Source of the DNA: Pseudooceanicola nitratireducens
GTDB lineage: Bacteria > Pseudomonadota > Alphaproteobacteria > Rhodobacterales > Rhodobacteraceae
Length of the DNA: 64,000 nucleotides
Direction: 5' to 3'
Assembly (NCBI RefSeq): GCF_900109195.1
Contig: NZ_FNZG01000005.1
Span: 62,001-126,000 of the forward strand
Below the pieces are notes generated by a model. It was not told where the DNA came from. It did no database searches and was given only the letters and a program-made list of their open reading frames with translations. The translations under genes and the position numbers were made by a program. Numbering within the stretch: position 1 is the stretch's first letter; every line of letters begins with the position of its first letter. This document shows positions 17,378 to 26,049 of this stretch, in pieces.

Positions 17378-18267
17378 GCTTCGTCCTCCACGCCGTTGCG
17401 CAGGATGCCGATGCCCTCGGCCTCGACCTCGATCACGTCGCCGGGTTTCAGCCAGATCGGCGGATCAAAGCGCGCGCCCGCACCCGTCGGGGTTCCGCAG
17501 ACGATCACGTCTCCGGGTACAAGGGTGGTGAAGGTGCTGACATAGCTGACGATATAGCGGAAATCATACATCATCCGCCCGGTCCGATCCTGCTGCCGGA
17601 CCTCTCCGTTCACGCGGGTCTCAAGCGCGATGTCGTCCAGCTGGGCGGCGTCCTCGAAGGGGACCAGCCAGGGCCCGATCGACCCAGAGCGATCCCAGTT
17701 CTTGCCCTGGGTCACATTGAATTTCGCATGGCGCACCCAGTCGCGAATGGTGCCCTCGTTACACAGCGTCAGCGCCGCGATGTGGTCATAGGCCGCGTCC
17801 TGGGGGATGCGGCGTCCGCCTTTGCCGATGACGATCGCCACCTCGCCTTCGTAATCCAGCTGGGGCGATTCCGGAGGCCGCACCAGGTTTTCGCCATGCC
17901 CGACAAACGACCGCGGAAACCGGATGAAGATCGAGGGGAAGGCCTTCGCATCCTGGGTGCCGTCCTTGTATTCCGCATTTCGGTCGGGAAAGTTCACCCC
18001 GATGCAGATCAGCTTTTCCGGGTTGGCGAGCGGGATCAAAAACCGCACGTCCTGTTCGCTCAGGGTCGGGGCGCGGCCATCACCGGCAGCGACCAGCTTG
18101 GGCAGGGCACCGGCCTCGATCACCTCTTTCAGGCCGGGATAGAGGGCCCCGAAGTCGGGCGTCAGATCGATGATGCCACCCTGGGCGACAAGGCCATAGC
18201 GCGCAGTGCCGTCCAACTCGAATGCGGCGATGCGGGGTCTTGTAGCGGTCACCATTCCGGGCCTCAT
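17374..18267 (-). CDS. hpaG: Fumarylacetoacetate hydrolase-family protein (HpaG-type)
   Basis: A 297-residue single-domain FAH-family enzyme. The ICIGVNFPDRNAEYKD stretch near 86 and the YEGEVAIVIGKGGRRI segment with its metal-binding acidic residues near 135-150 are characteristic, as is the C-terminal VPGDVIVCGTPTGAGARF loop. In the homoprotocatechuate pathway this family supplies the decarboxylase and, in enterobacterial two-domain HpaG, also the isomerase activity. Here only one domain is present. It overlaps hpaD and hpaH by four bases each. Whether it performs decarboxylation, isomerisation or both cannot be read from the sequence. Confidence 0.87.
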   Translation of the reverse strand: MRPGMVTATRPRIAAFELDGTARYGLVAQGGIIDLTPDFGALYPGLKEVIEAGALPKLVAAGDGRAPTLSEQDVRFLIPLANPEKLICIGVNFPDRNAEYKDGTQDAKAFPSIFIRFPRSFVGHGENLVRPPESPQLDYEGEVAIVIGKGGRRIPQDAAYDHIAALTLCNEGTIRDWVRHAKFNVTQGKNWDRSGSIGPWLVPFEDAAQLDDIALETRVNGEVRQQDRTGRMMYDFRYIVSYVSTFTTLVPGDVIVCGTPTGAGARFDPPIWLKPGDVIEVEAEGIGILRNGVEDEA

Positions 18268-19244
18268 GGCGCAATGATCGGGGAGGCCCCGAGCGATGAG
18301 GGGCGCGGCTCTACCCCGGTGAAAACCGATCCGTGTTCAAACCACGACCGTGGTGCTGGCGCCCCCCAGAGCGTCTGACGCTGCGGGTCTTTCAGATCCC
18401 ACTTGATTGCCTCCAGATCCGGATCGACGGTCTGGTAGTCCGAACAATAGATCTCGATCCGGTGGCCATCAGGGTCGAGGATATAGAGGAAGAAGGCGTT
18501 GGAAATACCGTGCCGCCCGGGCCCGCGTTCCAGGTTCGACACATAGCCCGTCGTCGCCATCAGATCGCACAGATCGATGATGTTCAGGGGTGTCGGCACC
18601 CAGAAGGCGGTGTGGTGCAGGCGCGGGCCCAGACCGTTGGTAAAGGCGATGTCATGCACGCCGCCCTTGCGATGCGTCCATGCTGCCCAAAGCCGTTTGC
18701 TATCTTCGTCCTCGGTGTATTCGGTGACGCGAAATCCGATCTCGTTGTAGAAGCCGACGGCGGCATCCACATCCGGCACGAAACAGTTGAAATGATCGAT
18801 CCGCAGGGGCTTTACCCCTTTGTACAGCGCATATTTCTGGTGGATGGGCTCCAGCCGCTCCATCTTGAAATAGAATTCGATCGGCAGGCCTAGATGATCA
18901 TGGGTCGCCAGGGTCCGACCCTGATAAGGGCGTTCGACCCATTCGACCCTGTGCCCGCGCCCCTTGAACCAGTCATGCGCCTTGTCCAGCTGCGCCTCGT
19001 CGAACACCTTGAAGGACAGCGCCTTCACATGCGGCGTCTCGGACTTGCGCAGGACCATGCAGTGATGGCCGCGTTCCTCCAACGCGCGCAGATAGACGGT
19101 GTCGGCATCTTCATCGGTGATCTGCAGGCCGAGGGTGTCGACATAGAACGCCTTCGAGGCCGCCAGGTCGGTGACGCCAAAATCAACATGGCTCAGCCGG
19201 ATGATGTTGAAAGGGGGGTAAAGTTCTGGGGCGGGAATGGGCAT
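18264..19244 (-). CDS. hpaD: 3,4-Dihydroxyphenylacetate 2,3-dioxygenase
   Basis: A 326-residue type I extradiol ring-cleavage dioxygenase with two vicinal-oxygen-chelate modules. The metal ligands are visible as H in RIDHFNCFVPD near 148, H in PRLHHTAFWVPT near 208 and E in DPDGHRIEIYCSDY near 263. It opens homoprotocatechuate next to the ring hydroxyls to give 5-carboxymethyl-2-hydroxymuconate semialdehyde. Length and the long C-terminal tail resemble the HPCD enzymes of Arthrobacter and Brevibacterium rather than the unrelated type III enterobacterial HpaD. It is the second gene of the operon, 55 or so bases after hpaE. Confidence 0.93.
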   Translation of the reverse strand: MPIPAPELYPPFNIIRLSHVDFGVTDLAASKAFYVDTLGLQITDEDADTVYLRALEERGHHCMVLRKSETPHVKALSFKVFDEAQLDKAHDWFKGRGHRVEWVERPYQGRTLATHDHLGLPIEFYFKMERLEPIHQKYALYKGVKPLRIDHFNCFVPDVDAAVGFYNEIGFRVTEYTEDEDSKRLWAAWTHRKGGVHDIAFTNGLGPRLHHTAFWVPTPLNIIDLCDLMATTGYVSNLERGPGRHGISNAFFLYILDPDGHRIEIYCSDYQTVDPDLEAIKWDLKDPQRQTLWGAPAPRSWFEHGSVFTGVEPRPSSLGASPIIAP

Positions 19245-19299
19245 CTGATGCTCCTTGCGAGGGAAAGGCCGGATCTTGCGACGGGATCGAGGGGTGGGG

Positions 19300-20769
19300 T
19301 CAGCCCCCCAGCCTGGGCACCTTGTGCTGCGCCCGGGGGAAGCTGACGTTGACCGTTTCCATGTAGAAATCGAAGGACCAGTCGCCGCCGTCCCGCCCGA
19401 TGCCGCTGGCCTTGGTGCCGCCGAAGGGGGTCGGCAGGTGGCGGATGTTTTCCGAATTCACCCACATCATGCCCGCGTCCAGGCTGTCGGTCATGCGCAT
19501 CGCGCGGTCCAGGTCCCGGGTCCACAGATAGGCCGCCAGCCCATAGGGCACGTCATTGGCGATCCTCAGGGCCTCGTCTTCGTCCCGGAAGGGGATTGCG
19601 GTCAGGACGGGGCCAAAGATTTCCTCTTGCGCGATGGCCATGTCGTTTCGGGCCTGGGTGAAGAGCGTCGGCGCGACATAGCAGCCATCGCTGCCCAGCT
19701 TGGTGCCGCCCGTCGCAATCGTCGCGCCTTCGGCCTGTGCGGTGTCGAAATAGGACAGCACCTTGGCTTCGTGTTCGGGATGGATCAGCGGGCCGACCAC
19801 CGTTTCGGGGTCCAGCGGATGGCCAACCTTGATCCGTTGCGCCACCTCGGCCACGCGCTGCGTGACCTCTTCATAGATCGTGTCCTGCACCAGTAGCCGC
19901 GAAGACGAGGTGCAGCGCTCACCGTTCAGCGAATAGATCATGAAGGTCGCCGCATCGACGGCCCGGTCGATATCGGCGTCCTCAAAGACGATCACCGGGT
20001 TCTTGCCGCCCAATTCGAAATGCACCCGCTTCAGCGTCGCCGCCCCCTGCGCCATGATCAGAGATCCCGTGCGGCTTTCACCGACAAAGGCGATGGCCTT
20101 GATGTCGGGATGTTCGGTCAGCCGTTTGCCGGCGTCCTCGCCCATGCCGTTGACCACGTTCAGCACGCCTTTCGGCAGGCCCGCGCTTTCCGCGATTTCG
20201 ACCAGCAGCTTGGCGGTCATGGGACTGAACTCGGCCGGCTTGTGCACCACCGTACAGCCCGAGGCCAGCGCCGGAGCGATCTTCCAGGTCGACAGCATGA
20301 AGGGCGTGTTCCAGGGCGTAATGACGCCAACCGGCCCGATCGGGCGGCGCGAAGTCGTGTTCATCTGCGTCGGCGTGCGGGTCACGGCACCGTCTTCGGC
20401 ATAGGGGGCCTGATCTGCGAAAAACCGGAAATTCGCCGCGCCCCGGATCGCCGCCTTGGACATGAACCGCAGCGCCTGGCCGGTGTCCATGCATTCGGTA
20501 AAGGCGATCTCTTCTGCGCGGGCCTCGATCGCCTCGGCCACCCGGATCAGGATCTTGCGCCGCTCGGCGCCGGGGGTTTTGGACCAGAGGGGAAAGGCCT
20601 CTTTTGCTGCGGCGGTGGCGCGGTCGATATCCTCGGCCCCGCCCTTGGCCACCTGCGCCAGCACCGACAGATCCACGGGCGAGACCGTTTCGAATACCGA
20701 CCCCGAGGCCGCGGGAACCGACTCTCCGGCGATGTGGTTCATCACCCCATTGGCACGGAAGTCGGCCAT
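19300..20769 (-). CDS. hpaE: 5-Carboxymethyl-2-hydroxymuconate semialdehyde dehydrogenase
   Basis: A 489-residue aldehyde dehydrogenase that oxidises the ring-cleavage product to 5-carboxymethyl-2-hydroxymuconate. The GVITPWNTPFMLSTWKIAPAL segment near 148, the ELGGKNPVIVFEDADID stretch with the catalytic-site glutamate near 250, and the cysteine in NGERCTSSSRLL near 290 are visible. The start is uncertain: GTG at 20793, ATG at 20769, or ATG at 20742 are possible; 20742 would align best with the usual family N-terminus. It is first in the hpa operon. HpaE identity rests on length, sequence and neighbours. Confidence 0.9.
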   Translation of the reverse strand: MADFRANGVMNHIAGESVPAASGSVFETVSPVDLSVLAQVAKGGAEDIDRATAAAKEAFPLWSKTPGAERRKILIRVAEAIEARAEEIAFTECMDTGQALRFMSKAAIRGAANFRFFADQAPYAEDGAVTRTPTQMNTTSRRPIGPVGVITPWNTPFMLSTWKIAPALASGCTVVHKPAEFSPMTAKLLVEIAESAGLPKGVLNVVNGMGEDAGKRLTEHPDIKAIAFVGESRTGSLIMAQGAATLKRVHFELGGKNPVIVFEDADIDRAVDAATFMIYSLNGERCTSSSRLLVQDTIYEEVTQRVAEVAQRIKVGHPLDPETVVGPLIHPEHEAKVLSYFDTAQAEGATIATGGTKLGSDGCYVAPTLFTQARNDMAIAQEEIFGPVLTAIPFRDEDEALRIANDVPYGLAAYLWTRDLDRAMRMTDSLDAGMMWVNSENIRHLPTPFGGTKASGIGRDGGDWSFDFYMETVNVSFPRAQHKVPRLGG

Positions 20770-20793
20770 ATTCCGGAGTAACCGCTCAGGCAC

Positions 20794-21465
20794 GGCAGCT
20801 CATCATCGGTGAAGAGGTTTCGCATGATCTTGCGAGAACGGCCAATCGGTGCGTGTCGATCTCGGCTGCGATCCTGCTCACCTATACCTTTGCATTCAGC
20901 GCGCGGCGGTTGCACGTCTTTCACTCCATCCAGCTCTGTTCGAACATGTCCATTCTATTTGTGTTTCAGAACGCTAGGGGACTGGTCGCAACCCAGTCTA
21001 GAATGTGCCCCTTCGCCGAATTGACGCGCATAGTGTGAATTATGTTGCATCATCTATCGGATGCGAAAGCTCATTCTCGGTCCCTCAGAAGACAAAACAG
21101 CGCTTCACCGGTTCTGCTGGTGTGAACTTCTCTTGTTACTCATCGCCAGATGTCCGAACCCGCTCTCGCAGTTCTTCGAAAATCCCCTCACCGACCGAAC
21201 CGAGCGTCTTCATCGTCGGCTCTCTTGAAAGACTGCACCGGACAGGAAGGAGGCCGAAGCCTTGCGGATTCCCCGGGACCTGATGGATCTGCCTGTCCGA
21301 AACGGAACTGGTCACAGGCCAGAGCCGATAAGGGCCGAAGAAGTCATGACGGGTGCCATCCGCCTGGATGCGTTTCAGCTACGTAGCGGATGATCCAACC
21401 CTAATTTCGGCCAGTCACCTTCCTAGTATCAGCTCGCTCACCTGCGTCAGGATCATCTGAAAGCT
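20794..21465. other. 672-base stretch without a recognised gene
   Basis: Base composition is visibly less GC-rich than the surrounding genes and no reading frame shows convincing coding character. The hpaE promoter must lie at its left end. On the minus strand a short 25-codon frame beginning with MKTLGSVGEGIFEELRER near 21210 has a plausible ribosome site but no recognised family. With the hipA and phosphopantetheinyl-transferase remnants next door, the stretch looks like the edge of a decaying accessory insertion. No tRNA, insertion sequence or attachment site was found. Confidence 0.5.
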
Positions 21466-22513
21466 TCAAGCGGGTATACTTGATTCCGTGCCAGTCATCC
21501 TGAGGCCAGCCAACCGCTCGGTCATCGCAGTGCTGAAGGTGTCGACTATGGATTGCGGGAAGGATCTGGGAAGGGATTGCGCGGCGGCACCGAGAGCTCC
21601 GGGCACGGCTGCCGCGATTTCCTCGATCAAGTCCGTGGCGTGTTTCTTCGAAATCCCCGCGCGCGTGGCGGTCCGCACAAAGTGCCGTCCGTGGATCTGG
21701 TCGACGCGATAGTGTCGCCTGTCGCCGACCGACATCGCCATCTTCATCTGCTTGCGTTCGAGCTGGCGGGCATTTAGCGCCCCTTGCGCCGACACGATGT
21801 CGTAGAACGGTGTCATCCGATAGCTGCCGCCGGGGCTCAGGAATACGCTGAAATTCTCGGCGTGGCCATCCGTGGCACCTATCAACCAGAAGATGAGCTG
21901 AGCTTTCAAAAAGGTGTCCTGATCCTCGATCGGGGTATCGCTGCCTTTGAGCGGCCTCAGGACACCGATCATGCCGGGACCGCCCTCATTCTGGTATTTT
22001 AGCGTGGGGGGCAGACAGGGCCTGACAGCCATCCTCCTTGGGCAGTCGCAGTAATCACCCGTCTTTCGTCCAGCGGCGATCAAATCGCTCAATGACCAGT
22101 GCCTTGATATCTCCAAACGTCTGGATCGTGGCGGTGTTCACCGGCAGCCCGAATACGGCCGTGAGTTTCAGGCAGTAATATTCGTTCTCGACACAATCCG
22201 AGAGGTCGATGCCGCCGGGCAATGTCCCGATCTGCGTCTTGATCAGATGCGTCGTCGGGGTTGTGCCGTGGAGTCTTATCCACTGACCCTCATTCCAAAG
22301 CAGGGCGGTCTTTTCCTGCGCGCCGGCAACCGAAATCCGGAAGGCGTCGTCGCGGGTGAGGCCGAGGGGTGCCTGGCTCAATCCGTCAGGATTTTCTCGA
22401 TGGCTGCGGCATCGACCGCGTCACCTTCTATCTTGCCGGTGGCATTGGGGACGTCGTCCTCGCCGGCGATGAACTGAAGCGCCCACACGCAGTTTTGACC
22501 GGCGCGCGATCAA
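21466..22513 (-). pseudogene. hipA: Decayed hipA-type toxin kinase gene
   Basis: Fragments of HipA, the serine/threonine kinase toxin of HipBA modules, are spread over different frames. Minus-strand order is: CVWALQFIAGEDD (frame 1), then APLGLTRDDAFRISVAGAQEKTALL through VIERFDRRWTKDG (frame 2), then TLKYQNEGGPGM through LIFWLIGATDGHAENFSVFL to FYDIVSA (frame 3). Lesions read from the sequence are a one-base loss near 22381, an in-frame TGA where W is expected at 22055-22057, a one-base loss in a C run at about 22006-22011, and loss of the N-terminal domain upstream of about 22513. The catalytic DGHAEN and DIVSA-type metal-binding motifs persist only in the last fragment. No hipB partner is visible, so it is almost certainly inactive. 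Confidence 0.85.
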
Positions 22514-22554
22514 GCCGCTGCTGCGGGTCTGAGCCTGACAGGACAGTGAAAACG

Positions 22555-22585
22555 CGAAAGCCCGGCCGTGACGACCGGGCTTTTT
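22555..22585 (+). terminator. Hairpin with T tract
   Basis: AAAGCCCGG pairs with CCGGGCTTT around a short loop and is followed by TTTTTG on the plus strand. On the minus strand the same stem is followed by a less ideal TTTCGCGTTTT. It lies between the hipA and phosphopantetheinyl-transferase remnants, both on the minus strand, so it could be the old terminator of the latter. Confidence 0.65.
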
Positions 22586-22668
22586 GTTGCGGCCAGCATG
22601 GCTGGTCGGCTGCAGTTGAACCCCGACTTGATGGGATGGGCAACAGGCCGCAAGCTGCGACCCGAAGG

Positions 22669-23300
22669 TCACAGGTGCAGCGGCGGTACAACGTTGACTT
22701 CTGGAACGCCGCCAGCCTGGGCCAGGACGGCAAGAGACAGGCTATGTGTCGGACCGACGTCCCAGGTCGACAGCACCCATCTTTGCCTCGCACGGTCCGG
22801 TGAAGGGATCACCATGGACGGTGGATCAGGACAGACGGCAAAGCTGTCCAGGGCCATCAGCATGGCCAGTCCGGTGCCTTTCATGTAGGCTTCTTTCAGG
22901 GTCCAGATGTCATAGAACATCCCATGCCGATCGCCGGGAACCGCGGCCTCCAGGCAGCTGCGTTCGGCCGGTGCAAAGGAATCCCGCGTGATCGCGAACG
23001 GGGCGGAATGGCGGCGTTCTTCCACATCGACACCAAGATCGGTCCCCGTGCCATCGCCACGGCCACCAGTCCATGCGAATGGCTGAGGTTGAAGCAGATG
23101 CCGTCGCGTTGTTTGGGGGGACAGTTCGGGTTTCCCCCGAGGGCCGACCACAAAACGCAGGTCCTGAGCCCTGCAGCCCGACTTCTTGGCCAGCATCCGC
23201 CGGCACAGCGCATGTGCCACCACATAGTCGCGTCGGTCGCGATCATGATGGTACCTGGTAGCGCGGGCCTGTTCGTCAGGGCCGCAAGCAGACGCAGCAA
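22669..23300 (-). pseudogene. 4'-Phosphopantetheinyl transferase (Sfp-type), frameshifted
   Basis: The Sfp-type signature motifs are present but in alternating frames: RYHHDRDRRDYVVAHALCRRMLA and FVVGPRGKPEL in one frame, QRDGICFNLSHSHGLVAVAMARG in the next, then TDLGVDVEERR and FYDIWTLKEAYMKGTGLAM back in the first. The switches map to a C run with six bases where five would keep the frame (about 23115-23120) and to a G run that is one base short near 23050. A further shift lies near 23280, where DVRLLRLLAAL precedes the DEQARATRY segment. The family activates carrier proteins of fatty-acid, polyketide or peptide synthesis with phosphopantetheine. As read, no single frame makes a complete enzyme. 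Sequencing error in homopolymers is an alternative. Confidence 0.75.
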
Positions 23301-23545
23301 CCGGACGTCATGCTCATCTTGGCCAGAGGCGCGCCAACCACGTTCAGCCCGACATCCAGCGAAATCCCCAACCCGAAACTTAGGTCCAGGACCACGACTT
23401 CCTTGGGTGTTTCAACCAGACACAAGGGCGATTGATAGACGTCAGCATCAGACATCTCGATCCCGCTGCAGGCAGCAACTGACTGACCCAAAAAAATGGG
23501 CAGATTGATGGTACAGCTGTCCTGAGCATGGTGCGCCTTCGTCAC
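23276..23545 (-). CDS. Small hypothetical protein
   Basis: An 89-codon frame with a GTG start and a weak GAAGAG ribosome site, whose end overlaps the N-terminal part of the phosphopantetheinyl-transferase remnant in another frame. The middle (VETPKEVVVLDLSFGLGISLDVG) could form a short beta-rich segment, but no family is recognised and no signal peptide or membrane helix is seen. In view of the decay on either side it may be non-coding or a remnant. The rest of 23546-23696 contains only the probable promoter of the Dabb gene. Confidence 0.25.
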   Translation of the reverse strand: MTKAHHAQDSCTINLPIFLGQSVAACSGIEMSDADVYQSPLCLVETPKEVVVLDLSFGLGISLDVGLNVVGAPLAKMSMTSGCCVCLRP

Positions 23546-23696
23546 TCTTCAAAATGATGGCTCAAGACACGCGGCCGCAGCGGCGCGCCCGGCCCCTTGC
23601 CGCGGCACCCTGTCACGAAATCGGCAACGGGCGGCGGTTGAACCCCCGTTCCAAGGGTGTAGAACGACCGCGCTTGCCCCTAGTTCAGGACCCGTC

Positions 23697-24014
23697 ATGA
23701 TCCGCCATTTCGTCTTCTTCACCGCGCAGGATGCGGACAACATCGACACCGTGCGCAAGGGGCTGCAGATCCTGACGCAGATTCCCCATGCCCAGCACCT
23801 GGAAATTGCGCTGAACCGGAAATCCGACCCGGCCAGCAAGGAAGTCGATGTCGTGGTCTACGGCGAATTCGCCGATGATGCGGCGCTTGCGGCCTACAAG
23901 GCGCATGAGATCTACGCGGAATCCATCCGCCGCGTGAAACCCATTCGCGAAATGCGCTTTGCCGCGGATTACGATACCGCGCGGGCCTTTACTTCGCCCG
24001 ATGATCTCGGCTGA
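23697..24014 (+). CDS. Dabb (stress-responsive alpha/beta barrel) family protein
   Basis: A 105-residue protein with the Dabb/ferredoxin-like fold. The N-terminal MIRHFVFFTAQ strand, the central EVDVVVYGEFADDAALAAYKAHEIYAESIRRVKPIRE segment and the overall size fit the family. Dabb proteins are small cytoplasmic dimers, some of which act as cyclases or decarboxylating enzymes, others of unknown function. Its last 14 bases overlap the start of pabB, so it is probably co-translated with it, though no functional link is known. Confidence 0.85.
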   Translation: MIRHFVFFTAQDADNIDTVRKGLQILTQIPHAQHLEIALNRKSDPASKEVDVVVYGEFADDAALAAYKAHEIYAESIRRVKPIREMRFAADYDTARAFTSPDDLG

Positions 24015-25173
24015 GGAACGGGCCGCCAGCCCCACGGGTCAGGCCCCCTTTGTCCTGCTGCGCGATGACCTTGCAGGTCGGGAACTGTGTTTCGATGCCC
24101 CGCATGCGCTGATCCGCGCGGACCGGACCGAAGACGTGCTGCCCGCCCTGCGCCGCATCGATCAGGCGCGCGCGGCGGGCAAATGGTGCGCGGGTTTCGT
24201 CGCCTACGAGGCGGGATTTGCGCTGGACCCCAAGCTGCTGGACCACATGCCCCGGGATCGCGCGACGCCGCTGGTCCTGATGGGGGTCTTCGACGCACCC
24301 CTGGATCGCCCCGTGCCCGCCCCGCGGACCTCGCCCGCCGGGCTGACGGACCTGCACCCGGGGTGGCGCTTTGACGAGTATGCCCCGCGCTTTGCCCAGG
24401 TCCACCAGCACCTGCGGCAGGGCGATATCTACCAGGCCAACCTGACCTTCCCGTTCACCGCCCGCTGGCATGGCGACCCCCGCGCGCTGTTCGATCGGAT
24501 GACGGCGCTGCAACCGGTGCGCTATGGCGCGCTGGCGGCGCTGGACGACGGCGCGGTGATCCTGTCCCGCTCGCCCGAACTGTTCTTCGAGACAAGCGAG
24601 GACGGCTGGATCGAGACGCACCCCATGAAGGGAACCATCCGGCGCGGGACCACCCCGAATGAGGACCGCGCCCTGGCCGACACCCTGGCGCGGGACGAAA
24701 AAAGCCAGGCCGAGAACCTGATGATCGTCGATCTGCTGCGTAACGACATATCCCGCATCAGCCAGGTCGGAAGCCTGCATGTCCCCGATCTGTTTGCCAT
24801 CGAAAGCTATCCGACCGTGCACCAGATGGTCAGCCGCGTGCGCGCCCGCCTGACCCCAGGCACGACCCTGGGCGACATCTTCACCGCGTTGTTCCCCTGC
24901 GGGTCGATCACGGGTGCGCCAAAGATCCGGGCGATGCAGATCCTGCGCGGGCTCGAAGCCCGGGCGCGGGGGGTCTATTGCGGGGCCATCGGCTTTGCCG
25001 CGCCCTCGGGGCATGCGCGGTTCAACGTGGCGATCCGCACCCTGACGCTGCACCCCGCCGGCACCGCCGAATTCAGCGTCGGCGGCGGGCTGGTCTTTGA
25101 TTCCGACGTGCGGTCCGAATACGACGAATGCCTGCTGAAGGCGCGTTTTGCCACCGATCTGGTGAAAAGCTGA
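24001..25173 (+). CDS. pabB: Aminodeoxychorismate synthase component I
   Basis: A 390-residue chorismate-utilising enzyme of folate (4-aminobenzoate) synthesis. The HPMKGTIRRG motif near 210 carries the lysine that distinguishes PabB-type enzymes from anthranilate synthase, and MIVDLLRNDISRIS near 242 and CGSITGAPKIRAMQILRGLE near 300 are conserved chorismate-binding segments. The ATG at 24001 is preferred over 23959, which would lie deep inside the preceding gene. Neither a glutaminase (PabA) nor a lyase (PabC) gene is adjacent, so those must be elsewhere or the enzyme uses ammonia. Confidence 0.92.
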   Translation: MISAEERAASPTGQAPFVLLRDDLAGRELCFDAPHALIRADRTEDVLPALRRIDQARAAGKWCAGFVAYEAGFALDPKLLDHMPRDRATPLVLMGVFDAPLDRPVPAPRTSPAGLTDLHPGWRFDEYAPRFAQVHQHLRQGDIYQANLTFPFTARWHGDPRALFDRMTALQPVRYGALAALDDGAVILSRSPELFFETSEDGWIETHPMKGTIRRGTTPNEDRALADTLARDEKSQAENLMIVDLLRNDISRISQVGSLHVPDLFAIESYPTVHQMVSRVRARLTPGTTLGDIFTALFPCGSITGAPKIRAMQILRGLEARARGVYCGAIGFAAPSGHARFNVAIRTLTLHPAGTAEFSVGGGLVFDSDVRSEYDECLLKARFATDLVKS

Positions 25174-25176
25174 TCC

Positions 25177-26049
25177 CTAGGCGCGGTCGGGTCGCGACAG
25201 CAGGTCCTGCAGGATCGCGTTGACCTCATCCGCCGCTTCGTAAGGTGCCCAATGGCCGGTGTTTTCAAGCCAGTGGGTGCCCGCCTGCGGGTTCCAGCCG
25301 GTCACGATCTGCGCGCGATCCGGGGTTTCGCCTTCGGGAATGAAGGCATCCTGCCGCCCCCAGGCAAGCGAGACATGGCCGGGGAAATCCACCAGCACGT
25401 CGCGCATGCCCGGCCCCCAGTCCAACCGTTCGACCCGCAGCCGTGCGGCGCTGGATCCCAGGTGCTGCACGGCGATGCTTTGCGCGGTGACGCTGTCGTC
25501 GCGCGCGAACATGATCGAGCGCAGGTTGAACGCCAGAGCGTCCCGCAGATCAACGCCCCTGCGGTTGCGCACGCCGCGCATGTCGGGCTTGGCCCCGCGC
25601 GCAATCCCCGCCGGTGCGACCAGCAGCGCATGGCTGATCCGGTCGCGGTGTTCCGCCATCAGCCGTCCGCCGGTGCTGCCACCAAAGGAAAACCCGAAGA
25701 CCCTGTAGCGCGTGTCGCGCCCGATCAGATCGTCCAGACCCTGCGCCACCGCGCGCCCGACCGCCGCGATCGACAGGTCTTCGGGCAGGTCCGAGGCACC
25801 AAAACCCGGCTGATCCGGCACCAGAATGCGGTTGGTGCTGGCGAAGGCCTCGATATTCCGGACGAAATGCGGCCAGGAGCCATAGGCCCCGTGCAGCATC
25901 ACCAGGACCGGCGCATCCGCCGGGCCCCATTCGGCCCAGGTGATCTGCTGCCCCGGGGCTCCGGTGACATGGGTCCGGGCCTGGGCCCGCAGACGATCCA
26001 TCTGGGCATCCGCGCCCAGATGGCTGTCATCGCTGTCGGTGCCGTCCAT
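25177..26049 (-). CDS. Alpha/beta-hydrolase
   Basis: A 290-residue alpha/beta-hydrolase. The oxyanion-hole MLHGAYGSWPHF motif lies near residue 53, the nucleophile elbow GFSFGGSTG near 118, and a histidine in LENTGHWAPYEA near 268 completes the triad. No signal peptide is seen, so it is cytoplasmic. The stop lies three bases from the pabB stop on the opposite strand. It starts one base before the end of the enoyl-CoA hydratase gene, so it belongs to the acyl-CoA operon and may hydrolyse an ester or C-C bond in the same pathway. Substrate unknown. Confidence 0.88.
   Translation of the reverse strand: MDGTDSDDSHLGADAQMDRLRAQARTHVTGAPGQQITWAEWGPADAPVLVMLHGAYGSWPHFVRNIEAFASTNRILVPDQPGFGASDLPEDLSIAAVGRAVAQGLDDLIGRDTRYRVFGFSFGGSTGGRLMAEHRDRISHALLVAPAGIARGAKPDMRGVRNRRGVDLRDALAFNLRSIMFARDDSVTAQSIAVQHLGSSAARLRVERLDWGPGMRDVLVDFPGHVSLAWGRQDAFIPEGETPDRAQIVTGWNPQAGTHWLENTGHWAPYEAADEVNAILQDLLSRPDRA

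Noticed and set aside
21150-21386. A 78-codon frame in the gene-poor stretch
   Set aside because: Serine- and arginine-rich composition without a family match and with no ribosome site; it looks like random open sequence.
20794-23696. A prophage, insertion sequence or integrative element
   Set aside because: The region is decayed and less GC-rich, but no integrase, transposase, terminal repeats, tRNA or attachment site was found.
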